Positions 1-8,179 are shown, counted from the stretch's first letter. The stretch is DNA of 34,148 nt from Pyxidicoccus fallax (GCF_012933655.1 NZ_JABBJJ010000111.1:1-34148); one strand, 5' to 3'. The notes: generated by a model not told the origin, from the letters alone. Numbers and translations: made by a program.

Positions 1-1038
1 CCCCACGTCCCGCGCCCGCCACCCCGCCAGCACGAGCGCCGCGCCGAGCGCGAACAGCCCACCCACGCCCAGGTAGCCAAAGCCCTCGTACTGCCCGCCG
101 CCCTGGTTCAGCGTGGGAAGGAAGCGCGACCAGCGGATGTGCCGGTACCCGAGCGGGTTGAGGAAGGTGGCCAGGTCCGCGGAGAAATCTCCGAAGCCCG
201 CGGCACCCAGCGGCCCCGTCATCCCGAAGTAACCGAAGGCGGTGAGCAACCCGGCCACGGCGGCCACGTTCGCCACCGCGGCGAGCACCGGCCAGCGCCA
301 GCCCCGGTGCCCCTCCAGCGCGGTGCGCGCGCACAGCGACACCGAGAGCGCCAGCACCATGACCGTGAGCACCGGGTGGATGCCCGCCGCGAGGACGCAG
401 AGAACGAAGCCACAGACCAGTGCCCGCGTCGCGTCGCGAGCGTCCCGCTGCGGCACGAGGTGCAGCCCCACCAGCAACACGATGAGCCAGTGGGCGCTCA
501 GCGCGTCGTGCGACATGCTCATCCGCACGAACATCGCGGGCGACAGCACGAGCAGCGCGCCGATGAGCCACTGGAGCGTCACCGTCGCCCCCATCCTCCG
601 CGCCACCCAGGCCCCCACCGCGCCCTGCATCACCACGCACAGGCACAGCCACGGCCCGATGTACTGGAAGTCCGCCGGCAGCAGCGCCGAGAAGGGCCGC
701 AACAGCAACCCCACCCATGGCAGCGAGTCCGTGTACCCGAGCGTCGTCCCCAGCGGATGGAGGTACCCGGGAATGGCCCCCAGCGGAAACCCGAGCGGCG
801 AGTTGCGGAAGAAGAGCCACCCCAGCAGGTGCTGGCTGAAGTCGTCGCGGATGAGCCAGCCCAGCCGCGTGGGGTCCAGCGCCGCCGGCCCGTACATGGC
901 CAGGAACGTGAGGAAGCCCACGAGCGCCGCGCCCAGTGGCCCCGCCTGCTCCACGGCGAACCGGGCGGCGAGGGACAGGACACGCCGCGTCCCACCACGC
1001 GCGCGGACGGCAGGAGGCACGGTGCTCACTTCGGACAT
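1..1038 (-). CDS. DUF6311-type polytopic membrane protein (3' end outside window)
   Basis: An open frame of 346 codons runs from an ATG at 1038 to the left edge without a stop, so only the N-terminal part is present. The translation has many hydrophobic segments separated by short loops. The N-terminal luminal/periplasmic part has the order seen in DUF6311 proteins: a segment with RDDFSQHLLGW, then FFRNSPLGFPLG, YTDSLPWVGLLL and FQYIGPWLCLC. Those proteins are uncharacterised integral membrane proteins that resemble GT-C glycosyltransferases and are often found with cell-envelope sugar genes. The assignment rests on remembered motif order and needs a profile search. The role is unknown; a function in transferring lipid-linked sugars is inference only. 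It is followed on the same strand by the radical SAM gene, whose stop lies 44 bp upstream of this start, so the two could be co-transcribed. Confidence 0.65.
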   Translation of the reverse strand, partial: MSEVSTVPPAVRARGGTRRVLSLAARFAVEQAGPLGAALVGFLTFLAMYGPAALDPTRLGWLIRDDFSQHLLGWLFFRNSPLGFPLGAIPGYLHPLGTTLGYTDSLPWVGLLLRPFSALLPADFQYIGPWLCLCVVMQGAVGAWVARRMGATVTLQWLIGALLVLSPAMFVRMSMSHDALSAHWLIVLLVGLHLVPQRDARDATRALVCGFVLCVLAAGIHPVLTVMVLALSVSLCARTALEGHRGWRWPVLAAVANVAAVAGLLTAFGYFGMTGPLGAAGFGDFSADLATFLNPLGYRHIRWSRFLPTLNQGGGQYEGFGYLGVGGLFALGAALVLAGWRARDVG

Positions 1039-1082
1039 GGACACCGCGCTTGAAGCACGGACGTTTCAGAGCCGTCAAGGAA

Positions 1083-2333
1083 TCACAGCTCCCCGGAGCG
1101 CGCGGCCGCCGCCGACTCGAAGAGGGACAGCTGCGAGGCGGGCCGCACCCGCTCCACCAGCCGCGCCGAGTCCAGGAGCAGCGTGGGCCGCCAGTCCGCC
1201 GTGACGATGAAGGGCCGCGCCCGCCGCAGCGGCACCTTCAGCCGCGCCAGGTCCGCCAGCGTCACCGCGTGCCACCGCCGGATGCGCAGCACCCGGTCCA
1301 CCGTGCGCACACCCATCCCCGGCACCCGCAGCAGCATCTCCCGAGGTGCCCGGTTCAGGTCCACCGGGAACACCTCCCGCCGCCGCAGCGCCCACGCCAG
1401 CTTCGGGTCCACGTCCAGCGACAGGTCCGGCGCCTCCGGTGGTGCCAGCTCCCCCACGCCGAATCCATAGAAGCGCAGCAGCCAGTCCGCCTGGTACAGC
1501 CGGTGCTCGCGCACCAGCGGCGGCGAGCGCGCCGGCAGCCGCACGTCCGAATGCGGAATGGGGCTGAAGGCCGAGTAGTACACCCGCTTCAATCCGAAGC
1601 GCGTGTACAGCCGGTGCGCCGTGCCCAGGATGTCCGCGTCCGGCGACGGCGTGGCCCCGACAATCATCTGCGTGCTCTGCCCCGCCGGCGCGAAGCGCGG
1701 CGCCTTGGGGCTCTCCGCGCGCTCCTCCTTGGACTGCACCAGCCGGGTGTGGATCTCCCCCATGGTGCGGCCGGTGACGGACAGGCTCTTCTCCGGCGCC
1801 AGCCGCTGGAGGTCCGACTCCGTGGGCAGCTCGATGTTGGCGCTCAACCGGTCCGCGTACCGCCCCGCCTGGGCAATCAGCTCCGGGGACGCGCCTGGAA
1901 CCACCTTGAGGTGGATGTAGCCGTGAAAGGCGTGCGTCTCGCGCAGCAGCCGCGCCACCTGCACCATCTGCTCCATCGTGTAGTCCGGGCCCTTGATGAC
2001 GCCCGAACTGAGGAACAGTCCCTCGATGTAGTTGCGCCGGTAGAAGTCCAGCGTGAGCCCCACCACCTCCTCCGGCGTGAAGCGCGCCCGGGGCGTGTCG
2101 CTGGAGATGCGGTTGATGCAGTACTGGCAGTCGTAGACGCAGAAGTTGGTGAGCAGCACCTTCAGCAGCGACACGCACCGTCCATCCGGCGTATAGCTGT
2201 GGCAGATGCCGGTGCGCTCCACGCTGCCCAGCCCACCGCGCGGCGCGGCCTCGCGTTTGCCACCGCTGCTCGCGCAGGAGGCGTCGTACTTCGCCGCGTC
2301 GGCGAGAATCTGGAGCTTCTGGCGGACGTCCAT
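1083..2333 (-). CDS. Putative DNA modification/repair radical SAM protein with C-terminal HhH
   Basis: This 416-residue protein opens with MDVRQKLQILADAAKYDASCASSGG, the conserved start of the radical SAM family described as putative DNA modification/repair protein (TIGR03916). The 4Fe-4S cluster motif CVYDCQYC is at residues 65-72 (Cys65, Cys69, Cys72). The C-terminal part has a helix-hairpin-helix-like element (LLRVPGMGVRTVDRVLRIRR), which suggests nucleic acid contact. An upstream in-frame ATG at 2366 is possible, but the family's usual N-terminus begins at 2333. In many genomes the partner is a small DUF4130/uracil-DNA-glycosylase-like protein (TIGR03915). No such gene is visible beside it here. 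The reaction is not established; a DNA repair or modification role is family-level inference. Confidence 0.88.
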   Translation of the reverse strand: MDVRQKLQILADAAKYDASCASSGGKREAAPRGGLGSVERTGICHSYTPDGRCVSLLKVLLTNFCVYDCQYCINRISSDTPRARFTPEEVVGLTLDFYRRNYIEGLFLSSGVIKGPDYTMEQMVQVARLLRETHAFHGYIHLKVVPGASPELIAQAGRYADRLSANIELPTESDLQRLAPEKSLSVTGRTMGEIHTRLVQSKEERAESPKAPRFAPAGQSTQMIVGATPSPDADILGTAHRLYTRFGLKRVYYSAFSPIPHSDVRLPARSPPLVREHRLYQADWLLRFYGFGVGELAPPEAPDLSLDVDPKLAWALRRREVFPVDLNRAPREMLLRVPGMGVRTVDRVLRIRRWHAVTLADLARLKVPLRRARPFIVTADWRPTLLLDSARLVERVRPASQLSLFESAAAARSGEL

Positions 2334-2675
2334 GGGCGCTCGGTGGTGCTCTCGGGGCGGCCCCACCGGGCCACCCTCCCCTCACGCCACGTCCTACCCT
2401 CCCGGTCTGACACCTCCCACCCACCCTCCAGCGTCCAGCCAGGCGTGCGCTCCCTCGACGGGAGCAGCCGCCCCGCACCGCGCGGCTCGGGCGCCGGGGC
2501 ACCAGGCAGGAAGGCGGACCGTCCTGGGCGGCAGGGCCTCGAAACCTCCTCCCCGTCAGCCGGCACGGCCACGGAGGGCGCCCCCCCTGCCCGTGCCGGC
2601 CGCCTTGCTCCGAGCGCTCCGTCCTCCGCCTGGACTTCCATCCCCACACCCCAGTGCGATGTCCACGCTTCGAGG
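2334..2675. other. Divergent intergenic region, no gene seen
   Basis: This 342-bp gap separates the minus-strand radical SAM gene from the plus-strand FNT-family gene. Frames open through it have no family resemblance and no convincing ribosome binding site, and they read as antisense or chance open frames of high-GC DNA. It should hold the promoters of both flanking genes, but I could not place a clear -35/-10 or GG-N10-GC element. Confidence 0.5.
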
Positions 2676-4223
2676 ATGGAAGACCTCGAGTCCCCCACGC
2701 CGTCACTGAGCACGGCTTCCTGGGAGGTGGAAGCCGGAGGGCCGCTGCGCCACGTGCGTGCCATCGACCCGGCCCAGGGGGAGCTGCGGGAGCTCCGCCG
2801 CTCGCTCGACCTCCATCAGAGCCTGCTCCATCAGCTCCAGGACCCGGGCTTCGCGCCGGGCATGGTGGACTTCCCGCGCCAGCTGCTCGTCCGCTTCGAC
2901 GTCCCGACCTCCGGAGACGAGGGCGAGCTGCGCTGGGAACGGCTGGACGTGGTGCTCGCGGACGCCGCCGTGCTCACCGTCGAGCCGCGCCCCATGCCGC
3001 TGGTGGAGCGGGCCCGCGCGCGCTTCCTCCACCGCGAGCATCCCGGAGGGCTCGACCGCTTCCTGTCCGTCCTCGCGGAGGAGGTGGTGGAGGAGTTCGG
3101 CGCGAAGTGGAGCGCCCTCCGCAAGGAGCTGCAAGGCGGGGAGACGTCGACCCCGAAGGCCTCGGCCAGCGCCCTGGGCACCCTGGGCAAGGCGCACGCG
3201 GACCTCGTCGAGCTGCGGCGCGGCCTCCAGCCCGCCCTGGAGTGCTTCGCCCAACTCTCGCGCGGCAACTCCCAGCGGCTCGGGAAGGTGGCCACCGCCG
3301 AGCTGCGCGCCTGGCATGACCGGCTCAAGGGCCTGTGCGGGAGCGTGGAGCAGCTCCACGAGCACTTCACCGGCCTCTCGGAACAGGCAGGCGCCCGCGG
3401 CACGGAGCTGAGCGCCGAATCCCCGGAGGTCATCGAGGCCGCCATCGCGCTCGGCGAGCGGCGGCTGCACCGGATGACGGTGGCGCACTCGGTGACGGCG
3501 TTCATCGGCGGGCTGGCGGTGAGCTTCGGCGCGGTGGCGATGTCATGGACGGCGGGGCCGTGGACGCACGTGCTGAACCAGAGTCAGGCGCACCTCTTGG
3601 GCTCGCTCGCCTTTCCCATCGGCTTCATCATCCTCATCGTCGGCAAGGGCGAGCTGTTCACCGAGAACTTCTTCGTCCCCGTCACCGGGGTGATGGGCGG
3701 ACGGGGCAAGGTGAGGGACCTGCTCGTGCTGTGGAGCTCCACGCTCGGGTTCAACCTGGTGGGCGCGGTGGTGTTCGCGTTCCTCATCTCGCGGCCAGGC
3801 GTGCTGGCGGACGGGGCACGGAGCTTCCTGGTGGAGCTGGTGAAGGAGAAGGTCTTCGTCCCGCTCCCGGTGGCCTTCATGAAGGCCATCTTCGCCGGCT
3901 GGTTGATGACGATGCTCACGTGGCTGCTGCTCGCGGCGCGAGGACAGGGCTCGCGGATGCTCATCATCTGGATGATGGGCTTCCTCATCTCGGCCGGGCA
4001 CTTCAACCACGTGGTCATCTCGGCGGCGGAGGTGTTCATGGGCATGGGACTGGGCGCGCCCATCACCGTGGGACAATGGGCGCGGCTCAACTTCCTGCCG
4101 GCGCTGCTGGGCAACCTCGTGGGCGGCATCGTCTTCGTGACGCTGCTGGGCTACGTGCAGGCGCACTCGCTGCGGCGCAGCGAGCGGAAGCAGAAGGCGG
4201 GCTCCCGTCACCAGCAGGCGTGA
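2676..4223 (+). CDS. FNT-family channel (YfdC-like) with CorA-like N-terminal soluble domain
   Basis: The protein has 515 residues, about twice the length of a normal formate/nitrite transporter. Residues 268-500 form a six-helix FNT-type membrane domain. The conserved loop GKGELFTEN contains Thr329, and AGHFNHVVISAAEVFMG contains His445. These correspond to the constriction Thr and the central His of FNT channels, and the wording is closest to the YfdC-like branch. Residues 1-240 are soluble. In order they show IDPAQGELRELRRSLDLH, a strand block RQLLVRFDVP, AVLTVEPRPMPLV, then long helices (FLSVLAEEVVEEFGAKW and HADLVELRRGLQPALECFAQLSR). This order closely follows the cytoplasmic domain of CorA Mg2+ channels, but the CorA membrane helices and GMN motif are absent. 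The fusion is inference from motif order. The ATG at 2676 is the first start that keeps the whole CorA-like domain. Substrate is unknown; a small monovalent anion is typical of the family. Confidence 0.82.
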   Translation: MEDLESPTPSLSTASWEVEAGGPLRHVRAIDPAQGELRELRRSLDLHQSLLHQLQDPGFAPGMVDFPRQLLVRFDVPTSGDEGELRWERLDVVLADAAVLTVEPRPMPLVERARARFLHREHPGGLDRFLSVLAEEVVEEFGAKWSALRKELQGGETSTPKASASALGTLGKAHADLVELRRGLQPALECFAQLSRGNSQRLGKVATAELRAWHDRLKGLCGSVEQLHEHFTGLSEQAGARGTELSAESPEVIEAAIALGERRLHRMTVAHSVTAFIGGLAVSFGAVAMSWTAGPWTHVLNQSQAHLLGSLAFPIGFIILIVGKGELFTENFFVPVTGVMGGRGKVRDLLVLWSSTLGFNLVGAVVFAFLISRPGVLADGARSFLVELVKEKVFVPLPVAFMKAIFAGWLMTMLTWLLLAARGQGSRMLIIWMMGFLISAGHFNHVVISAAEVFMGMGLGAPITVGQWARLNFLPALLGNLVGGIVFVTLLGYVQAHSLRRSERKQKAGSRHQQA

Positions 4224-4227
4224 CGGG
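4204..4227 (+). terminator. Possible terminator hairpin at end of FNT gene
   Basis: An 8-bp perfect inverted repeat, CCCGTCAC (4204-4211) and GTGACGGG (4220-4227), with an 8-base loop spans the stop codon of the channel gene. There is no U-run after it, so it may be a transcript-end hairpin of the kind common in high-GC genomes rather than a classical intrinsic terminator. Confidence 0.35.
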
Positions 4228-4419
4228 CGGCCCTTCAGCCACGTCGACAACCATGCCCTCGTCCCCCCGAGCTGGAGCCAAGCCGCCATCTCGCGGGAAT
4301 CGTCAGCCATCTCGTTTGCAATTGCCCGGGAGGGGCAATGGGCTGTTCGCTCGAGGACGTCTCGATGGATCCCTCAAACCCAGCCTTGATGCCATGTCAT
4401 TCTTTGCCTCTCCATTGCT

Positions 4420-4448
4420 TTGACAGGCACTGGGGCTGCCGTGTCGTT
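4420..4448 (+). promoter_or_regulatory. Candidate promoter for the RiPP-like operon
   Basis: Upstream of the precursor peptide is AGGCACTGGGGCTGCCG (4425-4441). It keeps the GG-N10-GC spacing of sigma-54 promoters (GG 4426-4427, GC 4438-4439) and resembles TGGCAC-N5-TTGC. Transcription would start near 4450, giving a leader of about 40 bases. A TTGACA at 4420-4425 overlaps it, but no good -10 lies 17 bases downstream. Either reading is tentative. Confidence 0.25.
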
Positions 4449-4488
4449 GGTCCATTGGTTTGCACTGCCCCGCAGGGAGGTCGTGTCC

Positions 4489-4692
4489 ATGGCGCAGAAG
4501 AAGAAACCCACGGCGAGCGGGGAGGAAATCAAATCCAAGCTCGGCGATCAGACCGTGCTCAAGTCTCCGCTCTCGGTGATCAAGATGGATATCAGCGAGC
4601 TCCGGGACTACACGGACCGTCTGAACGACTACCTCAGAACCCCGGGGATCGCGGCGCTCAAGATCTGTGAGTGCTGCATCAACGTCGACTGA
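4489..4692 (+). CDS. Candidate RiPP precursor peptide with C-terminal CECC motif
   Basis: This small gene encodes 67 residues and begins at an ATG preceded by GGGAGG about 12 bases upstream. Residues 1-50 are charged and look helical (leader-like), with GEEIKSKLGDQTVLKSPLSV in the first half and a second helix DISELRDYTDRLNDYLR. The last ten residues are KICECCINVD, with the only cysteines at 60, 62 and 63. It has no signal peptide and no Gly-Gly cleavage site. It is the first gene of an operon with three radical SAM enzymes, the usual position of a precursor. I do not recognise a named family. The role as substrate of the downstream maturases is inference from size, leader-like composition, cysteine placement and context. 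A small metal-binding carrier protein is an alternative. Confidence 0.72.
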   Translation: MAQKKKPTASGEEIKSKLGDQTVLKSPLSVIKMDISELRDYTDRLNDYLRTPGIAALKICECCINVD

Positions 4693-4738
4693 TTGAGTGT
4701 AGCGGAAACCATCTTCCAGACACCTTCATCCAATCCGA

Positions 4739-4771
4739 GCCTGCAGGCCTGGTGCAGCCAGGCCTGCAGGC
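4739..4771 (+). terminator. Strong hairpin between precursor and maturase genes
   Basis: A perfect 14-bp inverted repeat, GCCTGCAGGCCTGG (4739-4752) and CCAGGCCTGCAGGC (4758-4771), with a 5-base loop TGCAG sits in the 171-bp gap after the precursor gene. It is not followed by a run of T. The position fits a partial terminator or RNA-stabilising stem that makes precursor transcript more abundant than enzyme transcript, as is common in RiPP operons. That role is inferred. Confidence 0.6.
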
Positions 4772-4863
4772 AGCTCCAGAGTTCCTTTCCAGGCCCGCCA
4801 GAGCCCGCCCGTCCGAGGTCCGCTTCATTGGCGGCATGACAAGGAACGCCTGCTTGAGGCGCC

Positions 4864-6426
4864 ATGGCTACCCAGAGCACCTACAATGTTCTCGTCCAGC
4901 TCCCGCGGCAGGGAGGCGACGGCGACTATTTCGCGCTGTTCAACACCCTTGCCGGCTCCATTGACGTCATTGATGGCTCCATCGCACGGCAACTCGGCCG
5001 GATTCCCCGTCCCATGCGCAACCCTGGCGTGGTTCAGTTGCGCCTGCCCAAATCCAGGTCCAACCCCAACGGCGGAGACACCATCGAGCTTCGCCCTGCC
5101 CTGCCGCCCGAGGTGATGGAGTACCTGGGGCGCCGCGGTTACATCTTCGAATCTGCCGAGGAGGAGAACCACAGATCACGCGTCCTGTACGACGTGATGA
5201 TGGGCTTCCACCGGAAGGTGGTGCGCCAGCCCCTCGTCGTCATTCCCTCCTACAACTGCGACTTGAAGTGCCCATACTGCTGGCAGCGGCTCTACCACAT
5301 GGACTCTCCTGTCATGTCGGAAGAGCTCGTCCAGCACCTCTTTACCGTGCTGCCACGCGTCGTCGAGGTCGACCGGCCCGAGCGCGTCGACTTCACGATT
5401 TTCGGTGGCGAGCCGCTGCAGGACGTCCCCATCCTGCGTGAGCGCGTGCTCCAGCTCCTGGACCTCGCCGCCCAATCCGGCTACTCGACGAAGATCATCT
5501 CGAACGGCGTCGGCCTCGCGCCAGCGGTTCCCTCGCTGAAGGGCAAGGTCGACCTCATCCAGGTCACCATCGACGGCCCCCCCGAGCTCCATCGAAAGCG
5601 CCGGCCCCTCCCCAAGGCCGGGGACTCCTTCACCCCCATGGCCCGAGGCATCACGGAGGCCATCGAGGCCGGAATCCGCATCAACGTCCGAGTCAATACC
5701 GATGAATCCAACCTGCCCCGGCTGCCCGAACTCCTCGACTATGCCAAGGAAGCCGGCTGGCTCGACACGAAGCTCGTGCGCTTCCACCTGGCGCCCGTGA
5801 AGAACCACAACCCCAACAAGAAGAGCAACTCGGAGGCCGAGCTCCTCAAGAAGGTGGTGGAGATGGTGGCCCGCGAGCCCCGCATGCAGGTGTTCGACCT
5901 GACCGGGTTCTCCGGCCTGAAGTACTTCGAGGGGTTCAAGAGCAGCGGGATGTTCTCCCTGCATCGCTTCTTCAACTGCGAGGCGCAGATCAACTTCTTC
6001 GCCTTCGATCTCCACGGCGACGTCTACGCCTGCTGGGATGCCGCCGGACTGAACCATCTCGCCGTGGGCCGCTTCGTTCCCGAGCTGGCCTTGTACTCGA
6101 CGAAGCTCGCCCAGTGGCGCAGCCGGTCCTCGCTGGACATCAGTGGCTGCCAGGGCTGCACGTCCTCCCCCCACTGCGGCGGCGGCTGCCAGTTCCTGGC
6201 CCTGGAGCACAGCGAGACGTTCATGGCTTCGAGCTGTGACTCCATGATGGAGGGCTACCTCCAGTCCATCACCGCCAACGCGGGCTGGCTGATAGAGCAT
6301 GCCCACGCGGGTGACCACGCGGTGGGCTTGGTGACGGAAAAGGGGGTCCAGACGGCCATCGACAAACCCTTCGGCATCCTCGGCGCTCAGCCCTCCAGCG
6401 ACCTCATGGAAATGGGCTGCGGCTAG
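4864..6426 (+). CDS. Radical SAM/SPASM peptide maturase
   Basis: The protein has 520 residues. The radical SAM cluster motif CDLKCPYC lies at residues 132-139 (Cys132, Cys136, Cys139), followed by the GGEP motif at 181-184 and the TIM-barrel signature VTIDGPPELHRKRR near 234-248. The C-terminal part is a SPASM-type auxiliary cluster region with Cys372, Cys390, Cys429, Cys432, Cys438, Cys442 and Cys458, including CQGCTSSPHCGGGC. Enzymes of this class install thioether, C-C or other crosslinks in ribosomal peptides using extra 4Fe-4S clusters. Residues 1-110 precede the barrel and may hold a leader-recognition domain; this is inference. The gene follows the candidate precursor after a hairpin and is 19 bp ahead of the next radical SAM gene. 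The most likely substrate is the C-terminal CECC region of the upstream peptide. Confidence 0.9.
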   Translation: MATQSTYNVLVQLPRQGGDGDYFALFNTLAGSIDVIDGSIARQLGRIPRPMRNPGVVQLRLPKSRSNPNGGDTIELRPALPPEVMEYLGRRGYIFESAEEENHRSRVLYDVMMGFHRKVVRQPLVVIPSYNCDLKCPYCWQRLYHMDSPVMSEELVQHLFTVLPRVVEVDRPERVDFTIFGGEPLQDVPILRERVLQLLDLAAQSGYSTKIISNGVGLAPAVPSLKGKVDLIQVTIDGPPELHRKRRPLPKAGDSFTPMARGITEAIEAGIRINVRVNTDESNLPRLPELLDYAKEAGWLDTKLVRFHLAPVKNHNPNKKSNSEAELLKKVVEMVAREPRMQVFDLTGFSGLKYFEGFKSSGMFSLHRFFNCEAQINFFAFDLHGDVYACWDAAGLNHLAVGRFVPELALYSTKLAQWRSRSSLDISGCQGCTSSPHCGGGCQFLALEHSETFMASSCDSMMEGYLQSITANAGWLIEHAHAGDHAVGLVTEKGVQTAIDKPFGILGAQPSSDLMEMGCG

Positions 6427-6445
6427 CGGGCGAAAGGGAGCCGAG

Positions 6446-8179
6446 ATGCCCCCCATGCACTCCCCTTCGGCCAGACGCCTGCTCCTGCTCTGCGTGCCGT
6501 TTCAGGACATCCGTCTCTCCTCGCTCAGCACGACGCTGCTAGCCACGCTCGTCCGCACACGCGGTCACGAGTGCACCGAGGCCTACGTGCACTTCGAGCT
6601 CGCCCGACTGATTGGCTTCGAGCGCTACCACGACATCTGCACGGCCGGCGGAGCTCGCGGGCTGGTGGGAGAGATGCTCTTCGCCGAGGCCTACCATGGC
6701 CCGTTGGGTGACGGTGCCGAGGAGAAGCTCTCGGCGCTGTTCGGCGGAGCCGAAGAGCGCCGGACAATCATGGAGTCCTTCGAGCGCTACTGCCTGGAGC
6801 GTGTCGCCGAGGCTCGCCCGGAGCTCGTGGGCATGTCCACCTCGTGCAACCAGCTCCTGCCGTCCCTCTGGCTCGCGCGCTCCATCAAGCAACACTTCCC
6901 CGGAACACGCATCGTCCTCGGCGGGTCGGCCTGCTCGCTCCCCATGGGTCGGCGCATCAAGGAGTTCTATCCTCACATCGACTACATCGTGAGTGGTTAT
7001 GGCGAGGAGCCCCTGCTGGCGCTCGTCCGGGGGGAGGAGCCCGCCAGGGGAGGCATCATCGTTGCCAATGCGCCGGTCGACCTCAACTCCCTCCCCGTCC
7101 CCGACTACTCGGCCTTCTTGGAAGAAGCCAGGGCATTCGGGGCTGACGCCAGCTCGAGAATCATGCTGGCGTTCGAGGCGTCCCGGGGGTGCTGGTGGGG
7201 GATGAAGCACCATTGCACCTTCTGCGGGCTCAACGGCACCCAGATGGCCTTCAACGCCAAATCCAGTGAGCGGGTGGCTGAGGAGATCCGCCAGCTCTGG
7301 GAGCAGTACGAGCGCAACCTCTTTGCCACGGACACCATCCTCTCTCGTGACCACCTCAAGCACGCGCTCCCGGAGCTGGCGCGACACGAGCGCAAGCCCC
7401 ACCTGTTCTTCGAGGTGAAGGCCAACATGACAGCCGCGGAGGTGCAGCTCCTTGGCTCCGCCAACGTCCGGTGGATACAGCCAGGCATCGAGAGTCTGAG
7501 CACGCGGCTGCTGGGCCTGCTCGACAAGGGGGTCTCGTCCATCCAGAACGTCGCGCTCCTGAAGTGGTGCCGCGAGCTCCGCATCAAGGTCTCCTGGAAC
7601 CTTCTCTGCGGCATCCCAGGCGAGCGGATCGAAGACTACGACGAGCAGATCGCGCTGATGGAGAAGATCCCCCACCTTCAGCCGACGGGAGGGGTGTCTC
7701 CCATCCGGATTGATCGCTACAGCCCGTACTTCGAGCGGTACGCGAGCTTCGGATGGCGAGAAATCAAGCCGCTACCCGAGTACCGCCTGCTCCACCCCCA
7801 GCTTTCGGCCCAGCCCCTCTCCGACATCGCCTATCATTTCGATGGCGTCGGAGGCATCGACCTGACGGGCTACTACCCGCGCCTGAAGCAGGCGGTCTCT
7901 CGTTGGAGCGAGCGCCACGGCCGCGGCGACGGGCTCTTCTGGGACGCGCAGGCGGGCCTCGTGAGAATCGAAGGCGCCGAGGCATACACCTTCGCACGGG
8001 ACCAGAGACTCGAGCGTGTGCTCGAGCACTCCAACGAGATCATCTCGGTCGACAGTCTGTCGGAGCGCGCGGGGTGCACCTCGGAGTTCCTCGTCCAGCT
8101 TGCCTCGCTCGGCATCCTGATGATCGAGGGGAAACGGGCTCTGAACCTTGCGGTGAGGGTCGGCTGGGGCCCCCGCTGA
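6446..8179 (+). CDS. B12-binding radical SAM protein, RiPP maturation radical SAM protein 1 type
   Basis: The protein has 577 residues. Residues 1-200 have the layout of a cobalamin-binding domain (LLLLCVPFQDIRLSSLSTT at the start, VGMSTSC near 128, RIVLGGSAC near 155, YIVSGYGEEPLL near 180). The radical SAM motif is the spaced variant C-x7-C-x2-C, seen as CWWGMKHHCTFCGLNG with Cys249, Cys257 and Cys260. This wording is characteristic of the family named RiPP maturation radical SAM protein 1 (TIGR03975). Members are found beside small bacteriocin-like precursors, and B12-dependent radical SAM enzymes often methylate unactivated carbons. The start at 6446 has AAGGGAG five bases upstream. The C-terminal about 120 residues look like a winged-helix-type tail (SVDSLSERAGCTSEFLVQLASLGIL). 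The exact modification is not predictable from sequence. Confidence 0.88.
   Translation: MPPMHSPSARRLLLLCVPFQDIRLSSLSTTLLATLVRTRGHECTEAYVHFELARLIGFERYHDICTAGGARGLVGEMLFAEAYHGPLGDGAEEKLSALFGGAEERRTIMESFERYCLERVAEARPELVGMSTSCNQLLPSLWLARSIKQHFPGTRIVLGGSACSLPMGRRIKEFYPHIDYIVSGYGEEPLLALVRGEEPARGGIIVANAPVDLNSLPVPDYSAFLEEARAFGADASSRIMLAFEASRGCWWGMKHHCTFCGLNGTQMAFNAKSSERVAEEIRQLWEQYERNLFATDTILSRDHLKHALPELARHERKPHLFFEVKANMTAAEVQLLGSANVRWIQPGIESLSTRLLGLLDKGVSSIQNVALLKWCRELRIKVSWNLLCGIPGERIEDYDEQIALMEKIPHLQPTGGVSPIRIDRYSPYFERYASFGWREIKPLPEYRLLHPQLSAQPLSDIAYHFDGVGGIDLTGYYPRLKQAVSRWSERHGRGDGLFWDAQAGLVRIEGAEAYTFARDQRLERVLEHSNEIISVDSLSERAGCTSEFLVQLASLGILMIEGKRALNLAVRVGWGPR

Noticed and set aside
139..1204. 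Plus-strand open frames over the left end
   Set aside because: They are antisense to the DUF6311-type gene and are rich in His, Arg and Gln, as expected for reverse-strand reading of high-GC genes.
936..2675. Plus-strand frame continuous with the FNT gene, suggesting a 1,095-residue protein
   Set aside because: The first 580 codons lie antisense to the membrane protein and radical SAM genes and give Arg/His/Pro-rich sequence without family features. The real protein starts at 2676.
4420..4448. Sigma-70 promoter with TTGACA as -35
   Set aside because: No acceptable -10 at 16-18 bp. The overlapping GG-N10-GC element fits better, and only that is listed, at low confidence.
5176..6456. Minus-strand frame of 426 codons under the SPASM maturase
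   Set aside because: Antisense frame. The plus strand carries the cluster cysteines and GGEP motif.
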